Of a stretch of 64,000 bases of DNA, positions 7,885-19,443 are shown piece after piece. Within the stretch, counting starts at the first letter, position 1; each line of letters begins with the position of its first letter. Under the pieces are notes generated by a model. The model had not been told where the DNA came from, ran no database searches, and saw only the letters and a list, made by a program, of their open reading frames with translations. The stretch comes from Sinorhizobium kostiense. GTDB lineage: Bacteria > Pseudomonadota > Alphaproteobacteria > Rhizobiales > Rhizobiaceae. The DNA lies in NCBI RefSeq assembly GCF_017874595.1, contig NZ_JAGILA010000006.1, positions 186,001 to 250,000 of the forward strand, read 5' to 3'. The position numbers and the translations under genes were made by a program.

Positions 7885-10436
7885 GCGAAACTGGCATTCC
7901 TCGGGGCTTTCGTCCGCTACTCGCCCTTCGGCTTGCGCTGCGGGAAATGCGAGGCGGGCTCAGGGGCTTTTACATCTTCCTTGCCTGCATTGCGCTCGGG
8001 ACGGCGGCGATTGCCGGCGTCAATTCCCTGTCGCAATCGATAAGCGGTTCAATCGCCGCTGAGGGCCAAAAGCTTCTCGCCGCGGATATCCGCTTCGAGC
8101 TCGACAACCGCGTGGCGACGCCCGAGGAGCGCGCCTTCCTCGATGGGCTCGGGCACATATCCGTCTCGGCAGGCCTGCGTTCGATGTCACGCCTTCCCGA
8201 CGGGTCGAACCAGGCACTGGTGGAACTGAAAGCGGTGGACGGCGCCTACCCGCTCTACGGCAAGCTCGAAAGCGAGCCTGAAAGGCCGATCTCCGAATTG
8301 CTCGCAAGAAAAGGCGACGTCTATGGCGCTATCGCCGCGCCGCTTCTTTTGGAGCGCCTCGGCGTCTCGCCCGGCGCGGAGTTGCTGATCGGCAAAGCGC
8401 GCGTCCGCGTCAATGCGACGATCGCCAGGGAGCCGGATGCTGTTTCCGACGGCTTCGGATTTGCGCCGCGGCTAATGATTTCCAGCGAGGCGCTGGCCGC
8501 GTCCGGGCTCGTCCAGACCGGCAGCCTTGTCGAGCACATCTATAAGATCAGGCTTGCGGATCCCGCCGAGGTCGCCGCATTCCGTAACGAGGCGCAGCGC
8601 CGCTTTCCCTCCGCGGGCTGGTCGATCCGCACGAGCGGCAATGCCGCCCCGTCGCTGACTGCCAACATCACCCGCTTTTCGCAGTTCCTGACGCTCGTCG
8701 GGTTGACGGCGCTGATCGTCGGCGGTGTCGGCGTCGGCAATGCCGTTCGGTCCTATCTCGACGGCAAGCGCAGTGTCATCGCGACCTTCAAGTGCCTGGG
8801 CGCACCCGCCTCGCTGGTGGCGACTGTCTACCTTACGCAGATCCTGATGATCGCGTCGATCGGCATCGCCGTCGGTCTGGTGCTCGGGGCGCTTATTCCC
8901 TTCGTTGCCGCCCAGTTCCTGGCGGATGTCCTGCCGGTCTCCACCTCTTTCGAGCTCTACCCTTCGGCGCTCGCCTTGGCGGCATTGTTTGGGTTGCTGA
9001 CAGCGATCGCCTTCGCGATTCTGCCGCTCGGGCGGGCTCGAAAGGTGCCGGCAACCGCACTTTTCCGCCAACAGGGTTTCGAGCCGAGCGGCCTTCCCGC
9101 CTGGCCTTATCTCATCGGCGCTCTGGTCTGCCTGTCGGCACTGGCCGGACTTGCCGTCTGGACTGCCTATGACCGCTACATCTCCCTGATCTTCCTCGGC
9201 GCGGTTGCCTTTTCCTTCATCGTGCTCAGGGCCGTCGCGCTGCTGATCGCTTGGCTGGCAAGGCGTAGCCCGCGCGTGCACTCCCCGGCACTCCGGCTGG
9301 CGATCGGCAACATCCACCGGCCCGGCGCCCTCACTCCGTCGGTCGTGTTGTCGCTCGGCCTCGGGCTGGCGCTCCTGGTGACGCTCGCCCTGATTGACGG
9401 CAATCTCCGTCGCGAACTCACGGGCAACATGGCGGAGCGCGCGCCCAACTTCTTCTTCATCGATATCCAGAGCAGCGAGATCGACGGCTTCCGCTCGGTT
9501 CTCCGCCAGGCGATGCCCAAGGGCAAGATCGTCGAGGTGCCGATGCTGCGCGGGCGCATCGTTCAGCTCAATGGCGAGGACGTGAACCGGCGCAGCGTGC
9601 CACCCGGCGGACAATGGGTTCTGCGTGGCGATCGCGGCATCACCTATGCGAGAAACAGGCCGGAGAATTCGACCCTGACGGAGGGCGCCTGGTGGCCCGC
9701 CGACTATGATGGCGAGCCGCTCGTCTCCTTTTCGGCTGAGGAGGCGGGCGAACTCGGCCTGAAGCTCGGCGATACCGTCACGGTCAACGTGCTCGGCCGC
9801 AATGTCACCGCCCGCATTGCCAACTTCCGTCAAGTCCAATGGGAATCGCTGGCGATCAACTTTGTGATGGTCTTCTCGCCCAATACCTTTGCGGGCGCGC
9901 CGCATGCCTGGCTTGCGACCATTATCGACCCGCAGGCAACCGCGGCGGAAGAGGCGGCGGTGCTGAAGGGCGTCACCAATGCCTATCCGACGATCACCAG
10001 TGTCCGCGTGAAGGACGCGCTCGATATCGTCAACAGCCTGCTCGGCCAATTGGCAACGGCGATCCGCGCGGCCGCCGCCGTTGCGCTGATCGCATCGGTT
10101 CTCGTGCTGGCGGGTGCGCTCGCCGCCGGCAACCGGGCGCGCATCCATGATGCGGTGGTCCTGAAAACGCTCGGCGCCACCCGGGGGACACTGATCCGCG
10201 CCTTCAGCTATGAGTATGCGATCCTCGGCCTCGCCACCGCGCTTTTCGCACTGTTTGCCGGTGGCGTTTCGGCCTGGTTCGTCGTCAGCCGCATCATGAC
10301 GCTGCCGTCGAGCTTCCTGCCCGACGTCGCGGTGACGACGATCGCCTTTGCATTGCTGGTGACCGTCGGTATGGGGCTTGCCGGAACCTGGCGCGTTCTC
10401 GGGCAGAAGGCTGCTCCTGTGCTGCGCGAACTCTGA
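7881..10436 (+). CDS. FtsX-like ABC permease, YbbP type
   Basis: The 851-residue membrane protein has an N-terminal helix (GFYIFLACIALGTAAIAGVN), a periplasmic domain, and two sets of FtsX-type helices. One set is around residues 265-380 (LTLVGLTALIVGGVGVGNAV) and another is at the C-terminus (AAAAVALIASVLVLAGALAA to the end). The central region adds further helices, as in YbbP, which has ten. It overlaps ybbA by 4 bases. The architecture indicates a mechanotransmission or lipid/lipoprotein-related exporter rather than a nutrient importer; the substrate is unknown. Confidence 0.92.
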   Translation: MSETGIPRGFRPLLALRLALREMRGGLRGFYIFLACIALGTAAIAGVNSLSQSISGSIAAEGQKLLAADIRFELDNRVATPEERAFLDGLGHISVSAGLRSMSRLPDGSNQALVELKAVDGAYPLYGKLESEPERPISELLARKGDVYGAIAAPLLLERLGVSPGAELLIGKARVRVNATIAREPDAVSDGFGFAPRLMISSEALAASGLVQTGSLVEHIYKIRLADPAEVAAFRNEAQRRFPSAGWSIRTSGNAAPSLTANITRFSQFLTLVGLTALIVGGVGVGNAVRSYLDGKRSVIATFKCLGAPASLVATVYLTQILMIASIGIAVGLVLGALIPFVAAQFLADVLPVSTSFELYPSALALAALFGLLTAIAFAILPLGRARKVPATALFRQQGFEPSGLPAWPYLIGALVCLSALAGLAVWTAYDRYISLIFLGAVAFSFIVLRAVALLIAWLARRSPRVHSPALRLAIGNIHRPGALTPSVVLSLGLGLALLVTLALIDGNLRRELTGNMAERAPNFFFIDIQSSEIDGFRSVLRQAMPKGKIVEVPMLRGRIVQLNGEDVNRRSVPPGGQWVLRGDRGITYARNRPENSTLTEGAWWPADYDGEPLVSFSAEEAGELGLKLGDTVTVNVLGRNVTARIANFRQVQWESLAINFVMVFSPNTFAGAPHAWLATIIDPQATAAEEAAVLKGVTNAYPTITSVRVKDALDIVNSLLGQLATAIRAAAAVALIASVLVLAGALAAGNRARIHDAVVLKTLGATRGTLIRAFSYEYAILGLATALFALFAGGVSAWFVVSRIMTLPSSFLPDVAVTTIAFALLVTVGMGLAGTWRVLGQKAAPVLREL

Positions 10437-10731
10437 AGTTGCATGTCGCCCTTGCGATGCGCCTCGCCGATGTCGCGAGCGGCGAAGCCGGCGCGTTTCG
10501 CTCTACGTCGTCCTCGCATAGCCGCTACGCTTTTTTAACCGTAAATCACTCTTGTTTGATGCTCCGAATGCCCTGTTTCGTGCGATTCCGGTCATTCCGC
10601 CCTTGTGCATGACACGTTTCAACATCATATTTCCTGCAGGCATGCTGGAGCCCCGCAGCGGCGCCTGGGCACGTCAGGGAAGTCTGCCGCCCGACACCGT
10701 TCACTTCAACCGGGGCTTGAATGAGGAAACA

Positions 10732-11469
10732 ATGGCTGATCTGAGAAATTATCAAACCCGAATGTCGCCCGCTGGCGTTCAGGCGGGTGCCGTGATCGAC
10801 GAAGGCCTTCGCGCGTATATGCTGAAGGTCTACAACCTGATGGCGCTCGGCTTGGCGATCACCGGCGTGGCAGCTTACGGGACCTTCGCGCTTGCCGTCT
10901 CCAATCCGGCCTTCGCGCAGCTCATCTTCGTGTCGCCGCTGAAGTGGGTGATCATGCTGGCACCGCTGGCGCTGGTCTTCTTCATGAGCTTCCGCATCCA
11001 CACGATGAGCGTCTCCGCCGCCCAAACGACCTTCTGGATCTACGCCGCTCTGATGGGCCTTTCCTTGTCCTCGATCTTCCTGGTCTTCACCGGTCAGAGC
11101 ATCGTGCAGACGTTCTTCGTGACGGCCGCCGCCTTCGGCGCTCTCTCGCTCTACGGCTACACGACGAAGAAGGATCTGTCGGGCTTCGGCACGTTCCTGA
11201 TCATGGGTCTCTTCGGCCTGATCATCGCGTCGATCGTCAACATCTTCCTGGCGTCTTCGGCACTCGGCTTTGCCATCTCGGTAATCGGCGTGCTGGTCTT
11301 CGCCGGCCTGACCGCCTACGACACGCAGAAGATCAAGGAAATGTACTACGAGGCCGATGATGTCGCGGTTGCCGGTCGCAAGGCGATCATGGGCGCACTG
11401 ACCCTCTATCTCGACTTCATCAACCTGTTCATGTTCCTGCTTCAGTTCCTTGGCAACAAGAACGAGTAG
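10732..11469 (+). CDS. Bax inhibitor-1/YccA family membrane protein
   Basis: Translation from the ATG at 10732, preceded by GAGGAA, gives 245 residues starting MADLRNYQTRMSPAG. The longer frame from 10552 adds unrelated sequence. Seven hydrophobic segments are visible, and the family's C-terminal signature GLTAYDTQKIKEMY is intact, followed by a final helix rich in Leu and Phe. Bax1-I (TMBIM) proteins form pH-sensitive calcium leak channels in characterised bacterial cases; the role in rhizobia is unknown. The gene is alone and ends at a strong intrinsic terminator. Confidence 0.93.
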   Translation: MADLRNYQTRMSPAGVQAGAVIDEGLRAYMLKVYNLMALGLAITGVAAYGTFALAVSNPAFAQLIFVSPLKWVIMLAPLALVFFMSFRIHTMSVSAAQTTFWIYAALMGLSLSSIFLVFTGQSIVQTFFVTAAAFGALSLYGYTTKKDLSGFGTFLIMGLFGLIIASIVNIFLASSALGFAISVIGVLVFAGLTAYDTQKIKEMYYEADDVAVAGRKAIMGALTLYLDFINLFMFLLQFLGNKNE

Positions 11470-11490
11470 TGCGAACGGTACCCACGAAAA

Positions 11491-11512
11491 GGCGGCTTCG
11501 GCCGCCTTTTTT
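11491..11512 (+). terminator. Intrinsic terminator of the Bax1-I gene
   Basis: GGCGGC-TTCG-GCCGCC forms a perfect 6-bp stem with a stable UUCG tetraloop, preceded by AAAA and followed by TTTTTT. It begins 22 bases after the stop codon. Confidence 0.92.
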
Positions 11513-11625
11513 GTTGCGCTTGGATCGAGCCTTGATCGCCTCGGTCACTTTGTGCGATTGAGCCTTCAATGATGTTTCCAGCGCCTTGAGAAACTGCGGG
11601 CGCATCGCGTCGAATAGAAGAAACA

Positions 11626-12183
11626 ATGACCTTCACCCTCCGCGAGGCTGCCGCCGCCGACCTTCCGGCAATCACCCATATCTATCGCGAATCGGTCCTG
11701 AACGGAGTCGCGACCTACGAGATCACCCCGCCATCCGAGGCCGAAATGGCCATGCGCTTCACGACGATTACCGGCAGCGGCTACCCCTATATCGTCGCCC
11801 TGGATGAACGGAACGCGGTTCTCGGCTATGCCTATGCATCCGCCTTCCGCACCCGCGCCGCCTACCGCTTTCTGGTGGAGGATTCCATCTATCTCGCACC
11901 GGAAGCGCGAGGAAAAGGGATCGGCAAGGCCCTGCTCGAGGAATTGGTCGAACGATGCACCGCACTCGGTTTCCGCCAGATGGTGGCGGTGATCGGCGGC
12001 GCGCACCCCGCCTCGATCGCGCTCCACAAGGGCATCGGCTTTGAGTATCAGGGATTGATGAGGGCAACCGGGTTCAAGCACGGACGCTGGCTCGATACGA
12101 CCATCATGCAGCGGCCGCTCGGCGAGGGAATGGAAACGGCGCCGCCGGAGGGGCACTATCCGGACACCCTCTATCGGAGCTGA
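11626..12183 (+). CDS. GNAT N-acetyltransferase, phosphinothricin acetyltransferase-like
   Basis: The 185-residue protein has the GNAT fold of the Pat/Bar/YncA group. Diagnostic parts are the N-terminal AADLPAITHIYRESVLNG, the acetyl-CoA pyrophosphate loop ARGKGIGKALLEEL near residues 93-106, and the MVAVIGGAHPASIALHKGIGF segment. Characterised relatives acetylate phosphinothricin, methionine sulfoximine or similar amino-acid analogues. The exact substrate cannot be inferred here. The gene stands alone downstream of the Bax1-I terminator. Confidence 0.88.
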   Translation: MTFTLREAAAADLPAITHIYRESVLNGVATYEITPPSEAEMAMRFTTITGSGYPYIVALDERNAVLGYAYASAFRTRAAYRFLVEDSIYLAPEARGKGIGKALLEELVERCTALGFRQMVAVIGGAHPASIALHKGIGFEYQGLMRATGFKHGRWLDTTIMQRPLGEGMETAPPEGHYPDTLYRS

Positions 12184-12274
12184 CTCCGATCGCGATTGCC
12201 CCCAGCCTCTCCCGCGAAAGACCGCCAATACCGGTGAAGAGTCCGCAAGCGGACGAGGGACAATCCCAATCGTC

Positions 12275-12685
12275 TCAGGTCTCGACGAGCTTCAGCACCT
12301 TGTCGAAAACCTTGAGCACCGGACCCAATTCATGACCGCGCTTCAATATCATGCCATTGGCATTGACCACGCTATAGGCGCCCTGTTTGGCTGCCAGTTT
12401 CGGGTTTTTCTCGATCCGGTAGAGCGGTACCTCTCCGGCGCGTTTGAACACGGAGAAGACGGCGCGGTCCCTCGCGTGGTCGATGGCGTAGTCGCGCCAC
12501 TCTCCCTCGCCGACCATTCGACCATAGACCTTGAGAATCTGATCAAGCTCGCGGCGGTGGAACGTGACCGGTGGAGGGTTCTTGGCTTGCTTGTATTCGT
12601 GAAAATCGACGACCACCTCGGAGGTGGTCTGGCCATGGTGATGCGCTTCGTCTCGCGGAAAATCCGGTTGATCGGTCATCGGCAT
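12275..12685 (-). CDS. DUF2794 family protein
   Basis: The ATG at 12685 (MPMTDQPDFPRDEAHHH) is preceded by AGAAGG and gives 136 residues; starts at 12712 and 12679 are possible. The conserved body includes VTFHRRELDQILKVYGRMV and EWRDYAIDHARDRAVFSVF, typical of DUF2794, a soluble family found almost only in alphaproteobacteria. No catalytic motif or characterised function is known. It is transcribed alone; the 330 bases upstream hold no gene but a long inverted repeat. Confidence 0.85.
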   Translation of the reverse strand: MPMTDQPDFPRDEAHHHGQTTSEVVVDFHEYKQAKNPPPVTFHRRELDQILKVYGRMVGEGEWRDYAIDHARDRAVFSVFKRAGEVPLYRIEKNPKLAAKQGAYSVVNANGMILKRGHELGPVLKVFDKVLKLVET

Positions 12686-12910
12686 TTCGGCCTTCTGATG
12701 TGACAGGACCATGACAGTGTGCCTGACACGAGCCGAAAAGCAAGACGGATGCTGTTGATTACTGCCGGCAATTCTTACCCTTGCCGCAATTCAGTCAAAC
12801 CGCCGCCCCAATTGGCCGCAAAACTCCGTGGCGCTGCCGGACAGAGTCGTTGCCACCGTATGTCCGGACAGGTCGCCATGCTGCGGGAGGTTCCCGAACG
12901 CAGGCATGGC

Positions 12911-12972
12911 TGGTTCGGTCCGGTAACTTCGAACCCTCAGCCCCAGCCCCTCGATGCTGCCGGGCCGAACCA
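12911..12972. repeat. Inverted repeat between DUF2794 and DUF1223 genes
   Basis: TGGTTCGGTCCGG (12911-12923) pairs with CCGGGCCGAACCA (12960-12972) with one mismatch, enclosing 36 bases. The structure lies in a 355-base gap with no credible gene. It could be a terminator for the DUF1223 gene, a small RNA or a dispersed palindrome. No T-run is adjacent. Confidence 0.45.
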
Positions 12973-13040
12973 TCCCTTGCGGTTTTCGACTGCGAGCCCC
13001 CCCTCACCTTTGTCGAGTCGGGTCCTTTCCTGCTTCCGGC

Positions 13041-13814
13041 CTAGAGCTTGCCCTGCGGCCCCGCGAGCACGGTTGCCGCGCCAAGGATCGCACCAGGAGT
13101 CTCCTTGTCCTTCATCGATTGCAGCAGGACGGCGCAACCGCTATTGCCGCGTTCCTCGATCAGCACCGAGGCCGGCAGGGTGAACTGGGCAGGCTTGCCG
13201 TTCCACATACCGATCGTCTGGATGTCCTTGACGGCATGCCAGTAGGCGATCCGCTTGCCCTTGTTCTCGCCCCGCTCGACGTTGACGACCCTCGCCCGGT
13301 CGAAATACACGACGACGACATTCGCCTTGCCTTCGCCGGCACCGACCTTGATCGTGATCCCGTCTCCGGCCATCGCGGCTTCGATCGGAACGGCAAGCCC
13401 CTTCCCTGCGGCACGCATCGTCTCCAGTCCGCCCTTGATCGCCAGCAGGTCGGAACCGTTCATATGGTCTCGCCCGTTCAGGATCACCTGGGGCGTATAG
13501 ACGCCGTTGCGGCCGAGCATCCGGGCATAGGCATATTGGCGCTCCGTGTTTTCCCTGGAGGCGAGCGTGTCTGCCCAGCCGAGATAGTTCCAGTAGTCGA
13601 CGTGATAGGCGAGCGCCACGACCTCGCCCTCGTCGATCAGCCTCTTCAGCGCCGCGTCCGCCGGCGGACATGACGAGCAGCCCTGGCTGGTAAAAAGCTC
13701 GACGACGCCCTTGACCGCCTTGCCATTGTCCGCCGCAGCCGCGCCGCTGACGGCGCCGAACAGTCCTATCGTCAGGACGAGGTGCCGGATCATTGGTCTA
13801 AAGGCTGATGTCAT
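13041..13814 (-). CDS. DUF1223 exported thioredoxin-like protein
   Basis: The 257-residue protein has a signal peptide (MIRHLVLTIGLFGAVSGAAAA from an internal Met at residue 8, which could be the true start). The mature part begins with VVELFTSQGCSSCPPAD, a C-x2-C motif in a thioredoxin-like fold that defines DUF1223. Further conserved parts are ALAYHVDYWNYLGWAD and YTPQVILNGRDHMNGSD. The family is common in proteobacteria. A periplasmic redox or metal-related role is plausible from the CSSC motif, but none is proven. Confidence 0.88.
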   Translation of the reverse strand: MTSAFRPMIRHLVLTIGLFGAVSGAAAADNGKAVKGVVELFTSQGCSSCPPADAALKRLIDEGEVVALAYHVDYWNYLGWADTLASRENTERQYAYARMLGRNGVYTPQVILNGRDHMNGSDLLAIKGGLETMRAAGKGLAVPIEAAMAGDGITIKVGAGEGKANVVVVYFDRARVVNVERGENKGKRIAYWHAVKDIQTIGMWNGKPAQFTLPASVLIEERGNSGCAVLLQSMKDKETPGAILGAATVLAGPQGKL

Positions 13815-14072
13815 GACTTGCGATCGACACTCGTGTTCCTGTGGGGCTGTAACCTTACATACGACGGCCGGACCTCAACAAAAAGTCACGTTGGAGTGAC
13901 TGCTGGAGGCATTAGGAACGCCAAGGCATCAAGAGTCATGTAGCCCCGCGCCTCTTGGGACACGCGCAAGCATTGCTGTGGTCCTGTGAACCGCGCATGT
14001 CCTTGCCGTAATCGAGGTCTTAAGATGACATGCGCTGGCCAGGCCGCCAGCGCTTTGTCCCGCGAACAAGCG
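13815..14072. other. Intergenic stretch without a gene
   Basis: About 260 bases between the DUF1223 gene and the acnA terminator. Frames here are short and show no family features. The left end should hold the DUF1223 promoter. Confidence 0.5.
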
Positions 14073-14104
14073 AAAGCCGGGGCATCGGCGGACGCCCCGG
14101 CTTT
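14073..14104 (-). terminator. Terminator hairpin of acnA
   Basis: AAAGCCGGGGC and GCCCCGGCTTT form a perfect 11-bp stem around a 10-base loop, 18 bases beyond the acnA stop codon. On the minus strand it ends in TTT followed by CGCTTG. The stem is strong although the T-run is short. Confidence 0.8.
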
Positions 14105-14121
14105 CAGAATTCATTGTCTCT

Positions 14122-16812
<2,691 letters not shown>

Positions 16813-17082
16813 TGGAAAATACCCCGTTCCGTCTGATCGCCAAAAGCTGACGTACGAACGCCCGAGCGCCTGTGAGGCGCGAAATGGGATGCGGGTGCGG
16901 CCATTTCCGCTGTCCGCACGTGGAATGTCATTCCATGTTCGGCGCTTGGATGAAATTCACGCCGACCGCTGGCGTGTTGGCCGCCTTATAGATAATTTCT
17001 CGAAATCGTGCCAGACCAACCAAGGTCCAAAACGGAACTTTTTTTGCTCTGCGGCAAGAGCGTCGAGGAAAGCTGAATATTC

Positions 17083-17706
17083 ATGCGCCTGCTGGTTGAA
17101 GGTCTGAGTGCAAGGCGTGGCGAGGACCTGATTTTCAACGATATTTCCTTTGCGCTGGCGCCCGGGGAAGCCCTGATCGTGACAGGGCCGAACGGCTCTG
17201 GAAAATCGACCTTGCTGCGTGTTCTGGCGGGTCTGCTGGCCGCTGAATCCGGCAGGCTGTACATCGATGGCGGCCCAACCGGCTTCAAGCATCCGCACGA
17301 GCTCAGCCACTATCTCGGCCATCGCAACGCAATGAAGCGCGAGCTTACGGTCGAGGAAAATCTTTCCTTTTGGCAAAGCTTCCTCGGCGATTCACCCGGG
17401 GGCGCCGGCATCAGTACTGCCGCCGCCGGTGAGGCGGTCGGTCTGGGAGGCATCACGCATCTCCCCTTCGGCTATCTCTCGGCCGGGCAGCAGCGGCGCA
17501 TGGCAATGGCGAAACTGCTCGTCGCCCATCGGCCGATCTGGATTCTCGACGAGCCGACAGCGGCGCTCGACGCGGGGGCGGACAGGCTGTTCTCCGAGCT
17601 GGTCGCCGCCCATCTCGAGCGCGGCGGAATCGTGATTGCCGCCACCCATCAGCCGCTTGGGATCGGCCAGTCGCAGGCCCTGCAGATGAAGGGTTTCGTC
17701 CATTGA
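17083..17706 (+). CDS. ccmA: Heme exporter ATP-binding protein CcmA
   Basis: The 207-residue ATPase of the cytochrome c maturation system (CycV in Sinorhizobium nomenclature). It has Walker A GPNGSGKST near residue 38, the signature LSAGQQRRMAMAKLL and Walker B IWILDEPTAALD. With CcmB it energises release of holo-CcmE from CcmC. The stop overlaps the TTG start of ccmB. It heads the run ccmABCDG; ccmE, ccmF and ccmH are not in the window and are expected elsewhere, as in other rhizobia. Confidence 0.95.
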   Translation: MRLLVEGLSARRGEDLIFNDISFALAPGEALIVTGPNGSGKSTLLRVLAGLLAAESGRLYIDGGPTGFKHPHELSHYLGHRNAMKRELTVEENLSFWQSFLGDSPGGAGISTAAAGEAVGLGGITHLPFGYLSAGQQRRMAMAKLLVAHRPIWILDEPTAALDAGADRLFSELVAAHLERGGIVIAATHQPLGIGQSQALQMKGFVH

Positions 17707-18362
17707 TCGCCCTCTTCTTTCGCGACCTGAAGCTCGCCGTGCGCGCCGGGGGCGGCGCCATGCTCGGCGTGCTTTTCTTCATGACGGTCGTTGCCGTCAT
17801 TCCCTTTGGCGTTGGACCGGACCTCAATCTGCTGGCGCGTATCGGTCCTGCCATCCTCTGGATCGGCGCGCTGCTCGCCTCTCTCCTCGGCCTCGACCGG
17901 CTTTTCCAGGCGGAGCGCGAGGACGGCTCGCTCGATTTGTTGCTGATGCAGGAGACGCCATTGCTCCTCACCGTCTTCGTCAAATGCACCGCCCACTGGT
18001 CTGCGACCGGCCTGCCGCTGGTCGTTGCCTCGCCCTTTCTAGGCCTGTTCATGAACATGAATGAACTCGCAATCGGCGCCACCATGGCGACGCTTCTGGC
18101 AGGAACGCCTGCGATCACCTTCATCGGCGCCGTCGGCGCCGCGGTTGCCGTGGCGCTGCCCCGTGGCGGCTTGCTGGTCTCGATTCTCGTGCTGCCGCTC
18201 GCGGTGCCCGTGCTGATCTTCGGCATCAGCGCGGTTTATGCGGCGATCGAAGATCCCGCCCCCTTCCTGCCGCCCTTCATGATTTTGATGGCGATAACTC
18301 TGTTCTTTGCCGTAATCGGACCCGTGGCAGCGGCTGCGGCACTAAGGCACTCGGCTGATTGA
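17703..18362 (+). CDS. ccmB: Heme exporter permease CcmB
   Basis: The 219-residue integral membrane protein starts at a TTG that overlaps the ccmA stop codon (TTGA). It shows six hydrophobic segments, including AGGGAMLGVLFFMTVVAVIP, ILWIGALLASLLGLDRLF and the C-terminal FMILMAITLFFAVIGPVAAA. The LFQAEREDGSLDLLLM segment after the second helix is the conserved cytoplasmic part of CcmB. It forms the ABC complex with CcmA and CcmC. Confidence 0.94.
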   Translation: MIALFFRDLKLAVRAGGGAMLGVLFFMTVVAVIPFGVGPDLNLLARIGPAILWIGALLASLLGLDRLFQAEREDGSLDLLLMQETPLLLTVFVKCTAHWSATGLPLVVASPFLGLFMNMNELAIGATMATLLAGTPAITFIGAVGAAVAVALPRGGLLVSILVLPLAVPVLIFGISAVYAAIEDPAPFLPPFMILMAITLFFAVIGPVAAAAALRHSAD

Positions 18363-18450
18363 GTGCGGTGTCCAATAGGGCTACTTTTTAAAATTGCTCA
18401 CGCTTATGATTTTTTGAAGCGAAGAGCTAAAATCATCGTGATTAACGTGA

Positions 18451-18464
18451 TTGACCAGGGTCAA
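18451..18464. promoter_or_regulatory. FixK/FNR-type box upstream of ccmC
   Basis: TTGACCAGGGTCAA is a perfect match to the TTGAY-N4-RTCAA form of the anaerobox bound by FixK/FNR regulators in rhizobia. It lies in the 137-base gap between ccmB and ccmC, ending 35 bases before the ccmC start codon. The palindrome extends one base on each side (ATTGACC-AG-GGTCAAT). Function is inferred from the sequence match. Confidence 0.5.
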
Positions 18465-18499
18465 TTGCGGAAGATGGGCTTCCGCGTTAAAGAGCCGTC

Positions 18500-19270
18500 A
18501 TGAATGAGACCAGCCTGGCCATCCGCAAGTTCAGCGATCTCGCCAACCCGACCCGGTTCCTGGCGCTGGCCGCTCGCGTGCTGCCTTGGCTTGCGGTGCT
18601 GACGGTCGTTTGCTTCGCGATCGGCCTGTGGCTTTCCTTCACCACCGAGGGCGATTATCAGCAGGGCGAGACGGTGCGGATCATGTATGTGCATGTGCCT
18701 TCCGCCTGGCTTTCGATGATGTGCTATACGGTGATGGCGATCTCTGCCCTCGGCACACTCGTCTGGCGTCATCCGCTCGCCGATGTTTCGGCCAAGGCGG
18801 CAGCTCCGATCGGCGCCTCCTTCACCTTCCTGGCACTCGTTACCGGTTCTCTTTGGGGTAAGCCGATGTGGGGCACCTGGTGGGTATGGGATGCGCGCCT
18901 GACCTCGGTTTTCGTGCTCTTCCTCATGTATCTCGGGGTGATTGCGCTCAATCGGGCGATGGAAGACCCTGCCCGCTCGGCGCGCGTCTCGGCAGTGCTG
19001 GTGCTCGTCGGCTTCGTCAATATCCCGATCATAAAATTTTCCGTCGACTGGTGGAACACGCTGCACCAGCCCGCAAGCGTCTTCCGCCTCGACGGGCCGA
19101 CCATCGATCCGGAATTCCTCTGGCCGCTGATGGCAATGGCGATCGCCTTCACGCTTTTGTTCTTCTCGCTGCATGTCGCAGCCATGCGCAACGAAATCTG
19201 GCGCCGTCGGGTGACCTCGCTCCGGCGTCAAGCGGCGCGCAATGCCGGACGGGAGACCTTGGCGCCATGA
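18500..19270 (+). CDS. ccmC: Heme transporter CcmC
   Basis: The 256-residue membrane protein carries the tryptophan-rich heme-binding motif of the family as GTWWVWDARLTS near residues 130-141. Two flanking histidines are in IMYVHVPSAW near residue 61 and LHQPASVF near residue 190. Six transmembrane segments are visible. CcmC passes heme to CcmE. The gene is separated from ccmB by 137 bases with its own possible regulatory box, but its stop overlaps the ccmD start (ATGA), so ccmC-ccmD-ccmG are translationally coupled. Confidence 0.96.
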   Translation: MNETSLAIRKFSDLANPTRFLALAARVLPWLAVLTVVCFAIGLWLSFTTEGDYQQGETVRIMYVHVPSAWLSMMCYTVMAISALGTLVWRHPLADVSAKAAAPIGASFTFLALVTGSLWGKPMWGTWWVWDARLTSVFVLFLMYLGVIALNRAMEDPARSARVSAVLVLVGFVNIPIIKFSVDWWNTLHQPASVFRLDGPTIDPEFLWPLMAMAIAFTLLFFSLHVAAMRNEIWRRRVTSLRRQAARNAGRETLAP

Positions 19271-19443
19271 TGAGTCACGCAGCCTACGTCCTCGCGAGCT
19301 ACGCGGTCGCCGTCGCGACCGTCGCCGGGCTCGTTCTTTGGGTCGTCGTGGACGGCCGCTCCCGCCAGCGCGAGCTCAAGGCGCTCGAAGCCGCCGGCAT
19401 CCGCCGCCGCTCGGCCGAGGCGCCCGCTGGAGAGAGCAAATGA
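19267..19443 (+). CDS. ccmD: Heme exporter small subunit CcmD
   Basis: A 58-residue protein with one transmembrane helix (YVLASYAVAVATVAGLVLWV) followed by a charged cytoplasmic tail (SRQRELKALEAAGIRRRSAE), the defining layout of CcmD, which helps release holo-CcmE. It overlaps ccmC by 4 bases and ccmG by 4 bases, which fixes both start and reading frame. Confidence 0.93.
   Translation: MMSHAAYVLASYAVAVATVAGLVLWVVVDGRSRQRELKALEAAGIRRRSAEAPAGESK

Noticed and set aside
12719..13183. 154-codon frame on the plus strand
   Set aside because: Pro/Arg/Ser-rich composition, no motif, no ribosome site and partial overlap with the DUF1223 gene.
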